Part shown: positions 10,146-18,749 of the stretch, piece after piece
Layout: each line of letters begins with the position of its first letter
Numbering within the stretch: position 1 is the first letter of the stretch
Source: Cannabis sativa
Taxonomy: Eukaryota > Streptophyta > Magnoliopsida > Rosales > Cannabaceae
NCBI RefSeq assembly: GCF_029168945.1
Contig: NC_083607.1
Coordinates: 31,357,257 to 31,421,256, forward strand
Length of the DNA stretch: 64,000 bases
Reading direction: 5' to 3'
Translations under genes and position numbers: made by a program
Notes under the pieces: generated by a model
The model's database searches: none
The model's input: only the letters and a program-made list of their open reading frames with translations
Told to the model about the DNA's origin: nothing

Positions 10146-12370
10146 TGTAAAGCCCGCTTAGTTAATTTGGAAATTAGCAGTTGTTTATGTTTAATTATGA
10201 AATTATTTATAGCTATTTAAATAATTTATTACTGTTATTTATGGAATTCAGAAATGCATGATCATGTCATCAGTAGTTTTTATATTTCGCATTTCCGGTG
10301 TCTGGTATTTTGGAACTCAGCGTTTGGCTCAGTAGAAATCACAACTTAGTATGTTAGTATTTTGGGGACGGGTTTTAGACATTGGGATGTCGGGAATGGC
10401 CGGGAATTTAGAATGTCCCAAAAATACCCCTTTAGTGTGATTTATGTGGTTTTATGGTGGAGGGGCAAATTGGTCTTTTTGCCCCATTAGTATTTTGTCT
10501 TCTAGTGAGTTTATTAATTAAAAATTAAATGTTTAATTATTTATTAATTGGCTGAAATGAATGTTATATGTGTATTTGATTTCATTTCTTCATTTTACCA
10601 AAAAAATCTCAAAGTTAGAAAAAAATAGAAAACTCTCTCTTTTTCCTCTCTCTTTTCGGCTGGGTGCTTGGGGTTCAAGGGCTGGGATTTTCTTTGATTT
10701 TCAAGCTAGATTCAACCTAATTTGGGAGCTCTTGATTGTGGTAAGTGATTTCTAACTTCTCTTTGTGTTTTCTTGTGTTTTAAGAAAGTATGATGATGAT
10801 GCATGCATGATTTTTAGTTGTTATTGCTGCTGTGATTCTTGTTGTTTTTCTGAGGTTCAAAGCATGATTATTTAGTGTTAATTGAGTTGTTTGAAGCATG
10901 ATTAGCTAGATTGTTAAAGCTTTGAGTTTTCTATGCAAAAATGTGGTTTTTGGAAGGAAAATGTTGTGAATATGTTCTGTGATGTTGCTGTTGTTTCTAT
11001 TTGTTTTCAGAGGCTTAGTTAAGCTTGTTTAAGTAAGTTTAGATGGATTTGATTGCATGCTAGCTAGGTTTGCTCAAGTTTGAGTTTAGAACTCAAAGCT
11101 TGAGCTCTAATGGTGATTTTTGAATTCGTGCAATCTGGGTGGTTTTGTTGCTTTGGATTTGTTCTAGGGGAGGTATAGAACAGGTCTGGAAGGTTTCATG
11201 TGATTTGGGGTTGAATTGTGCAAGTTATGAATTTTTATGTTTGCTGCCTGCGAGGAACCGGAATTCCGGTTGTGCATCCGGAATTCGGATGAGTGTTCGA
11301 ATTTTCCCGAACCGGAATTCGGTTGGGCAACCGGTCTACCGGTTGGGGAATTTTTCCGAACCCTAGTTTTCCTCGTTTTTAGGTTTTTAGGGGTATTGCC
11401 ATGCTTTTTATCGATAGGGAAACTTTTAGTTTCAAGTTTTAGTCCCCGGGAAGTGATTTAGCGTATCACTTATAGCGTTGTGATTTTTATGGTTTAGGAG
11501 CCAGTAATCCGCCGCTCAGCTTCAGTTCCAGTCAGGTTGACCGGCACACCTGAAATCGGAATCCAGGTAAGATTAGTATAACAGTATGCATATGTAGATT
11601 ACATGTTTAGCGTGCATGTAGGAAGCCTGCTAGATTACATTACTTATGTATTTAGGCTTCGAACCATCCAACCCTGTCACGTCGGTACAGCCGGAGTATG
11701 ACCAAGAAATGAGTATGACCGGCTCGACCGATCAGCCGACACTTGGTTGGTGGTTCGTGCTATTGACTTATCCCGTCGGCACGACAGCCGGAGTATGACC
11801 AGCGGAGTATGACCGGTTCGACCGATCAGAGGATACTTGTCAATAGTACCGTCCCCTGAACGTTCAAAACTCAGTACCATGTTGGACATGGCAAGAGTAG
11901 CTCGGCACCATGTTGGACATGGCGATGGCGGGACTCGGCATCGTGTTGGACACGGCAGCTAGATTTATGTATGATATTATTATGCTTTTCTTACCGAGTC
12001 CGTCGACTCACGCTTATGTTCATGTGTAGGTAAAGGCAAGGTCGTATGCTGATGGACCGTGAGCGAGCTTATGAGATTGTACATGTCGGGGCGGTTAGGC
12101 CTGGAGCGTACGATCCTCGGGACAGCAAGGCTGAGATTTTTGTAACTGTCGTTAGACGACTTTTATTTTGATGTAATAGTTAAACAGTGAAACTTTTGTA
12201 AATATTTTTATAAATCGGGATCCCGGGACTTTTGTAAAATGGTTTATAAGTTTAATGAAAAAGCAAAATTTTAATTAATCACGTTTTTCCATAAACCTCG
12301 TTGATTAGCAACGAGCTGCACAGTACGTTTAAAAATCACGTAATACGCCTAAGATAGTTAGGGTGTTACA
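10146..12370 (+). repeat. 3' LTR of gypsy element
   Basis: This 2,225-bp copy starts TGTAAAGCCC and ends GGGTGTTACA, followed by the cccat duplication. It differs from the 5' copy mainly in the CpG-dense part, about 11275-12125, including many CG to CA changes near 11505-11560 and single-base indels at CG sites. Confidence 0.93.
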
Positions 12371-13245
12371 CCCATGGTCCCCGCACTAGTTGAGATAATA
12401 TTGCTTGTAAGGCTCATATAATTGGTTTTGATTAATCAATTATAATTCTCAAATTAGACTATGTCTATTTGTGAATTTTTCACTAAGTAAGGGCGAAATT
12501 GTAAAGAAAGAGTTTTAGGGCATATTTGTTAATTATGATACTTTGTATGGTTCAATTAATAAATATGATAAATGACAATATTATTTAATAATTATTTATA
12601 GTTATTAAATAGTTAGAATTGGCATTTAAATGGTTGAATTAGAAAATTGGCGTTTTTGAGAAAATCAGATGCAGAAAAGATAAAACTGCAAAATTGCAAA
12701 AAGTGAGGCCCAAATCCACTATGCATGGCCGGCCACTTTTGTAGGGAATTTAAACTGATATTTTCATTATTTTAATGTCAAATAATTCAAACCTAACCCT
12801 AGTGGAATGTTATAAATAGATAGTGAAGGCTTGAGGAAAATTACACTTTTCTTCTGACTTCTGATTTAGAAAAAACTGAGCCTCTCTCTCTCCCTATCTT
12901 TAGCCGCCACCTTGCTCTCTTCCTTCCCTCTTCAATTTCGAAATTCTTAGTGTGAAAATAGTGCCCACACACAGCAAGTGATACCTCAATCATTGTGAGG
13001 AAGATCGTGAAGAAAGGAATCAGAGAAAGAGATCCAGGTTCAGATATTGATAATGCTCTGCTACAGAAAGGAATCAAGGGCTGGATATCTGAACGGGAGG
13101 AGTCATATTATTCCGCTGCACCCAATGTAAGGTTTACTAAACTTTATATGTGTTTATTTCATCGTTTTAGAAAGTTCATATTTAGGGTGTTAATCAACAT
13201 ACTTGTGAGTAGATCTAAGATCCTGGTAAAATAATTTCCAACAAC

Positions 13246-13258
13246 TGGTATCAGAGCC
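13246..13258 (+). promoter_or_regulatory. Primer binding site of A1
   Basis: TGGTATCAGAGCC lies two bases after the 5' LTR end and is the standard plant initiator-Met tRNA PBS. It shows that A1 retains the cis sites for reverse transcription although it encodes no enzyme. Confidence 0.9.
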
Positions 13259-13605
13259 ATGGTAATTGATTTGCTCGCAAGAAATTTGGACTTTAAAACG
13301 ATTGTTTGATGTTTTGGATGGTATCATGTTGTATTGAGTGTTATTAGATGATTGATTGATGTTTGTGAATTTTCGTAAAAAATAATTGAATATCTGATTC
13401 TAAAATTATTTTTTTTGGATAGTATGGAAAAAATTAAGCAAGTTACTTTTTTACAGAACTCAATTTCGATTTAATTTGAATTAGTTATGATTTTTTGAAG
13501 TTTCAAAAATATCGGGGTTGAGCAACAGGGATACGCGCGCGGAACAGACTGCATGCAGCCTCCTGTGCCCACATCCCTCGCCCATGCACCCCCTTGCGCG
13601 CCCAT

Positions 13606-13630
13606 GGACAGTATGCTTGGCATACTGTCC
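13606..13630 (+). ncRNA. Perfect hairpin H1 in A1 (11-bp stem)
   Basis: GGACAGTATGC, loop TTG, GCATACTGTCC. The equivalent hairpin in family B (18721-18749 and 27727-27753) has different stem bases but is still fully paired, so the pairing rather than the sequence is kept. An upstream CTGCATGCAG palindrome lies near 13549. Whether it is an RNA element is inference. Confidence 0.6.
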
Positions 13631-14340
13631 GTACAGCTCGCAATTTTTCTGTTTTTCTTTGATTTGTCATGCTTTTTCATGGATTTAACTTCCGATTTTT
13701 TGTGTAGTTCTGTATTTATACATTTACTATTCCTAATTCAATTCTAATTATCATAATTAAATTTTTTAATATTTTTTAAATTTAATTCATGATATTAGTG
13801 TAATTTGAATTGAAAAAATTGTAAATATCTATCTTTTTTGCTTAATTATCTATCTTATTTTTAAATTTAATTATATCTTATCTTATATTTAAATTTAAGG
13901 TGAGATTTTAAATTTTAAATAATTTTTTTAAAAAATAATTTGACCTTATTTAAATTTAAAATAAGATAACTATAATCATGTAATTTTAAATAGATGTAAG
14001 ATATTTTGCTAACTTTTAAATTTTGTTATTTTATTTATTTAAATTACATTTAAAATCTGAAAAAGATATTCATTTATCTTTTTTAATTTTTTATTTAATT
14101 TATATTTATAAAATAACGTTAAATTTTTTAAAAAGTAGTTAGTAAATTTTGAAATGATATTTAGGTTGGTTGAAACCTAATTTTTCAAAATTGTAGGTTT
14201 AATTTTAAATATTTTTTAAAATTTCGAAATTTTTCAAATTTTTTTTAAAATTTTCGAAAAATAATTTTTTATTTATTTAATTAAATTTTTTTTCGAAATT
14301 ATTTATTTAAAATTAAATAAATCCTACATCCAACTATCCA

Positions 14341-14390
14341 GCTAACCTTGTTGCAGGAGTATATGTTTTAGCTTGTTTGTAAGTTTTCAA
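14341..14390 (+). promoter_or_regulatory. Splice-acceptor-like site followed by donor-like site in A1 interior
   Basis: CTAACCTTGTTGCAG ends at 14356: a plant branch-point-like CTAAC, a pyrimidine run, then AG. About 22 bases later comes GTAAGTTTTC, a good donor. The acceptor is kept in B1 (ends 19371), B2 (ends 28368) and A2 (ends 46278). This could be a mini-exon of a spliced leader. No transcript evidence is available here. Confidence 0.4.
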
Positions 14391-14642
14391 AACCTATTAC
14401 TGCTTGATTGCAAATAGTCATGGTTAACTTTTTGCTGGATTTAATGATCTGATGGCTCCCTTGGTCAACTAAATAATTTATAACAGGTATATTTACAATC
14501 TTCTTTCATCTGTGTATGACCTAGCAACATGATAGGACCCATACAAAGTGTGCCTATGTGAGCCTATGTGTTTAATTTCATTATAGATGCATATAGGTTG
14601 TTGTTGATAAATAAAATATCATAGTTCTTGATAGATTTTATT

Positions 14643-14667
14643 TAGGCCCATTTAGTTTTTGGGCCTA
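14643..14667 (+). ncRNA. Hairpin H2 in A1 with base changes that keep pairing
   Basis: TAGGCCCA pairs with TGGGCCTA across a 9-base loop. Counterparts: A2 46575-46599 (C-G at the variable pair), B1 19679-19703 (U-G), B2 28676-28700 (U-A). The same position is thus C-G, U-G and U-A in different copies, all pairable. It lies in a block of about 190 bp that is unusually conserved between families A and B. Confidence 0.6.
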
Positions 14668-15042
14668 TTCAATTAATAACTGTTTGTTCATTTTAAGGTT
14701 AAATTCCTCTCTTTTGGGCCTTGTGTGAGAGTTGGGAGCCATAGTAGTGGGTACGACATACTGAACCCAGCACCCCCTCACATGAACCACCCCAATTGTG
14801 AAGGCCCATTTGCCTGATTTGAATAACTGTACTAGGTTAATTAAACTAGTTTAACCTAATAAAATTGATTAGCAACATAATTAATTTCATTTATTTTAAA
14901 ATTAATTTAAGAAAACCATAGTTTAAAGAATTTTTATTCTAAGCTAAACTATATGTATTTTCTTGTATTTAATTAAATATAGAATTATAACCATCTGGAT
15001 TCTTTCTGAAGCTTAATTTAAATTTTTTATTAAATATTCCTC

Positions 15043-16380
15043 TTTAAGTTGATATTTAGTTATCTATAACTAATCAACTTAAATCTGAATATCTTTTGGA
15101 TTTAAAATTTCAAAATTTTGTTGAGGAATTTTAGGCATTGGTTATTAAGATTCTTTAGATATTTTTTAAGTTAATATCTTTTCGAATATTAACTTAAAAT
15201 GGAATATTTTAGATATTTTTTAAGTTAATATCTTTTCGAATATTAACTTAAAATGGAATATTTTCAATTTAAGTGGTTACAACTTAATTTTTGATATTTA
15301 ATTAAATTTAAATTTGAAAATATTTAAGTTCTAGATTTTTTCTAATACAACTTAAATTAGATATTTTTTCAAATTTTGTGGAAAACATACTTAGTCAAAT
15401 AAGATATTTTCTAGATAGTAATTTCTAAACTACTTATTATTTCTAATATTAAATAGGAAAATATTGTACATTTAATTAATTTTGGTACAATTTATTTTAA
15501 GTATATTTTTCCTACTATTAAACTAGAGATTAATAATTAAGCCTTCTCTACACTTAATTATTTATTTCTTGAGTTTAATACATTTAATTAATTTGAAAAT
15601 TAAATATCTAAGTTGATTTTCATCATGATACTTAAATATTTCTTTTTCATGACACTTAATTAAATAGAAAATTATTTTTTGTTGAAATTTATTTATTTTT
15701 TTTTAACTAAATTTAAATAATTTTCAAAATATATTTTTTCTTTATTTTATTAATCAAATTTCGAAATTGCATTTCTTAAATGCTGGAATTTTGAATTTTA
15801 TTTGAGAAATAGATTAAGTTGTAAATTAATTATTTATTTTAATTAATTCTTGGACCAACTTAAATCAATGATTTTTTTCATTTATTGATTAATTTAAAAT
15901 AAATGAAGTAAAATATATTTTATTATAAATTTAATTAATTAGTCAAAGGAAAATCTAGATAGGTGATATTTTTGGTTGAAGTATTTTTCTAGTGTATTTA
16001 ATTAATTAGAAAATTAATATTTAAGTTGATTTTCATCATCATACTTAAATATTTGAAATTTTTCTTATATATATTTAATTAAATAGGAAAATTATATTTT
16101 TTGTTGTAAATTAATTTTATTAATTAATTTTGGGCCAACATTAAATTAGAATAATTTTTCCAGGATTTATTTTTTATTTTAACATGCATTTTCGAAAATT
16201 GTTTTCTTAAATACTTTAATTTTTTGAAATGCAATATATATTTATAGAAAATAAAATTTGAGTTGTAAATTAATTTAAATTAATTTTGTAACAACTTAAA
16301 TTGAATATTTTTCTAAATATTTATTGGAAATTATTACTAAGATGGAAATAATTCATATTATTTTCATATCCATCTAAGTA
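15043..16380 (+). ncRNA. Chain of AT-rich hairpins closed by AAGTTG/CAACTT arms (A1)
   Basis: Successive inverted repeats have similar arms. Examples: TTTAAGTTGAT 15043-15053 with its complement 15073-15083; a 13-bp perfect stem 15165-15177/15186-15198, duplicated 54 bp later; 15323-15330/15349-15356; 15814-15821/15856-15863; 16261-16266/16291-16296. Similar series occupy about 46970-48240 (A2), 20080-21160 (B1) and 29070-30160 (B2). This is seen by eye; the stability of the fold was not computed. Confidence 0.5.
15157..15264 (+). repeat. Tandem 54-bp duplication in A1
   Basis: 15157-15210 and 15211-15264 are near-identical copies that each contain the 13-bp perfect stem. A2 has a single copy at about 47090-47145, so the duplication is specific to A1 or its lineage. 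Confidence 0.85.
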
Positions 16381-16539
16381 AAATTTATAAATATTAAATT
16401 AAAATTTATATTTAGAATTTTTCCTTCTAAATTGGAAATTTTAATTAAATAAATATATATTTAAAATAAATAGAATAAATAAAGAGAATCAAAGAAAATA
16501 CAACTCTCTTTAAATAATGAGCTTTATTATTAAGATATT

Positions 16540-16940
16540 CGATCTCCATTGTTGGTTTTACATCGCGTTTGTTTTAGTAATTAATCCTCCCTAATGGAGG
16601 AACGTTCATTAGCAATTTCGCACCGTTTAATCTCGAAAGATAAGTAGTTTGTAAGTGTTTTATATGGAATGGATCACCCTAATGGTGGCGACCATATTTG
16701 ACTTGTAAATTATGAAACAATGGTGGAAGCTCATAAGACAGAATTGCCTTGACTCTCGCCTAAACGGGACAACGCTGAATTCCAATCTTGATCGAATAAA
16801 AGGTTGCTAGAATGTTTAACATTTTAGATGAGCTGACAACTCTATTCAATGGATGGTAGCTTTGACTCTCGCCTAAACGGGACACTGATATCAGTTTATT
16901 AAAAACCTTGGAAATTATTTAGGATTGTATGTTTTAGTAT
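16540..16940 (+). ncRNA. Leader module of A1 with paired motif
   Basis: Two hairpins share the loop CTAAT (CCTCC/GGAGG at 16586-16600 and CACC/GGTG at 16675-16687). They are followed by two copies of GACTCTCGCCTAAACGGGAC at 16751-16770 and 16864-16883, 113 bp apart. In family B the same module ends about 165 bp before the gag start, the usual place for retroelement packaging signals. Function is inferred from position and conservation only. Confidence 0.6.
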
Positions 16941-17094
16941 TTTCACTTGTCATTCCTACTTGCTATATGTTTAATAATTTCTGAATTGTGTATGAATTTA
17001 TATTGAACCATGTTATTTTCTGTTATTAAGTTGTAGTTTAATTTTGAATCTTCATTGTTGGTCTAAATTGGTTTGTTTATCTAATGAGATAAAT

Positions 17095-17350
17095 TCCTAG
17101 TGGATTTTCACCATTAGACATACATAATAGTGTTAGATCTCGAAAGATAAATATTGTATATACGACATCTAGCTGTTCATCAATTGATGACACCTTAGAC
17201 TAGTATTTTTACGATATGAAACAAGAAGATTGTATAAATAAGATCACTTTGACTTTCGCTAATCGAAGCATCGTTGGATTCTTATTTAATAAACGAAATT
17301 ATCGTAATTCCTCTTAGCTTATTCATTTCGAATTCTCAATAACATATCAT
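17095..17350 (+). ncRNA. Third, diverged leader module in A1
   Basis: It repeats the order of landmarks of the main leader module: GATCTCGAAAGATAA, then GAAACAA, then GACTTTCGCTAATCGAAG (17251-17268) with a TTCG/CGAA stem and the loop CTAAT, then a TTGGATTCTTA segment. It stands where family B begins gag. A2 has it at about 49010-49190. Confidence 0.5.
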
Positions 17351-17908
17351 TGGATGAATGGTCTATATATCATTTAATGTCATTATATTTTTCTCTTAAG
17401 AAATTAAATGACGCATATGATTATGATCCCGAAATTCTATTCCCAATTGATATAAATCCTCAATCTTAGAAATCTCCTACTTGTATGGGCAAATCAGACT
17501 TAGAGTTAAATTAGTAGTGGTGGTCCAAGATAGAATGACTCGTAATATTTGGTATAAATTTAAGTCATTGACTTTAATTTTAGATTCCAAACAGAAATTT
17601 TCTTATATTTCTGATTCCAGGATACAATACAGTTAGACTTTCACATGTTTAACATCCATCTTATATTAATGGATTCAAACTGTATGGCATATGAGTTTGG
17701 TATTCTGTAACCAGGATCCACTTGCACTATTCTAAGAACTCTTTGAAGTAACTAAACCTAAGTCATTAAAAGACACTACCACATTTTTTTAATCTATGGC
17801 ATTTGTATCTTGTTCATAGTGGATTTGACAAAATCAATCTCTGCAAAGAGTTAATATGCCTATATCCACTGAAAGTAGTTCATCTCATTCGCAGATGGAT
17901 GTACATTC

Positions 17909-18450
17909 TGTTGGGTTTTATGCCCTAAATAAAACTCATTACAATCTGATTAGTTATCAATTTAGAAGTGAAGTATGTTTACATGTATGTTACATGTTTA
18001 TGGTTTAATACATATACTTGATATATGCACAAAATCAGTTAAATCCAGAACATATAGTTATTCACAATTACAGTATCGTCAATACAGTGGAATGTGATTG
18101 TGATTATATGATTCAAAAGATTTGGTCCCTGTTCATCAGTGTTTTGGATTTACACTGATGTGATAATCAGCGATGAAGTATACTTACACTTGGAGTAAGT
18201 GTTATGTTCTTTCCAGAACATTGGTAAAGTATACTGGTTTCGAATGCATGGAGTATGCATTGGACTGGACCGATATTGAACTTGGTTAAAGATATTGTAA
18301 ACTTACCGTTGTATCTTTCCAAGTCAATGTCAGAAGTTGCTCTTAGATTAAGAGAATCTAAATCCTGATATGCTTAGGCTCAATCTCAAGAGTGCTATTC
18401 TTGTTCTTTGATTTATTAGTTAAAGCCTGCTTTGAATCAGGATAATACAT
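17909..18450 (+). repeat. 5' LTR of B1, 3' part deleted
   Basis: It begins TGTTGGGTTTTATGCCCTAA and follows the B2 LTR until GATAATACAT at 18450, then jumps to interior sequence equivalent to 27460 in B2. About 1,490 bp are missing, covering the promoter half of the LTR, the PBS and early leader. The shared CAT at the joint suggests a microhomology-mediated deletion. Confidence 0.9.
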
Positions 18451-18630
18451 GTTGTGTCATATTGATGTTTGATTAATGTTTGTGAATTCTGGGAAAAATA
18501 ATTGATTGTCTGTATCTGGAATTATTTTTATTGGATAGTTTGGAAAATTCTAAGCAATTTACTTTTTTACAGAACTCGATTTCGATTTAATTTGAATTAG
18601 TTATGAATTTTTGAAAATCGGGAAAAATCT

Positions 18631-18749
18631 GGGTGGTGATCACCCTACCCACGCGCGCGGAAGGGCTGCTGGCAGCCTCCCTGTGCCGAGGAACCTCGGC
18701 TGATCTCCTCCCCTGCGCGCACGGATGGTATGCAACGCATACCATCCGT
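18631..18749 (+). ncRNA. GC-rich cluster of four perfect palindromes/hairpins in B1 leader
   Basis: Four structures lie within 120 bp: GGTGATCACC (18635-18644); GGCTGC-TG-GCAGCC (18664-18677); GCCGAGG-AA-CCTCGGC (18685-18700); and a 13-bp stem ACGGATGGTATGC with loop AAC (18721-18749). The surroundings are strongly AT-rich. B2 keeps the first, second and last (last at 27727-27753) but has lost part of the third stem. Short palindromes like these are used by some retroviruses for RNA dimerisation; that role here is a guess. Confidence 0.55.

Larger units (their letters stand above)
2946..12370 (+). mobile_element. Ty3/gypsy chromovirus (Tekay/Del-like), full-length but frame-broken
   Basis: This is a 9,425-bp element with TSD cccat at 2941-2945 and 12371-12375. 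Its LTRs of 2,227 and 2,225 bp start TGTAAAGCCC and end GGGTGTTACA. Order: LTR, PBS, gag, protease, reverse transcriptase, RNase H, integrase, chromodomain-like tail, purine tract, LTR. This order with integrase after RNase H is the Ty3/gypsy arrangement; long LTRs and a chromodomain-like tail suit the Tekay/Del clade of chromoviruses. The reading frame is interrupted by about five single-base shifts. Because most of the two LTRs is nearly identical, the insertion looks young and some breaks may be sequence errors. Confidence 0.95.
1954..13243 (+). repeat. 5' LTR of A1, split by the gypsy insertion
   Basis: Left part 1954-2945 and right part 12376-13243 join across the cccat duplication to give 1,860 bp. 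The sister A2 LTR reads straight through the same point, near 44326. A TATA box (TATAAATA) lies at 12811-12818, followed by a pyrimidine-rich probable start region. The LTR ends TTTCCAACA at 13243, two bases before the PBS. Relative to other family A LTRs it lacks 38 bp near 13015. The split promoter is probably not damaged, because the TATA box and PBS lie on the same right-hand piece. Confidence 0.92.
13259..17908 (+). other. A1 interior, 5' part: long non-coding structured region
   Basis: There is no open frame of note over 4.6 kb. In order: a block shared with family B around 13440-13500; a short GC-rich spot with palindromes (13545-13635); an AT-rich stretch; a splice-acceptor-like site (14341-14356); a conserved 190-bp block with hairpins (14640-14830); a chain of hairpins (about 15040-16380); the paired leader motif (16540-16940); and a third, diverged leader module (17095-17350) where family B has gag. 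The region is interrupted by B1 at 17909 and resumes at 36410. Confidence 0.8.

Noticed and set aside
16751..16883. CRISPR-like or tandem array reading of the paired leader motif
   Set aside because: Only two spaced copies per element, in a plant LTR element; no array.
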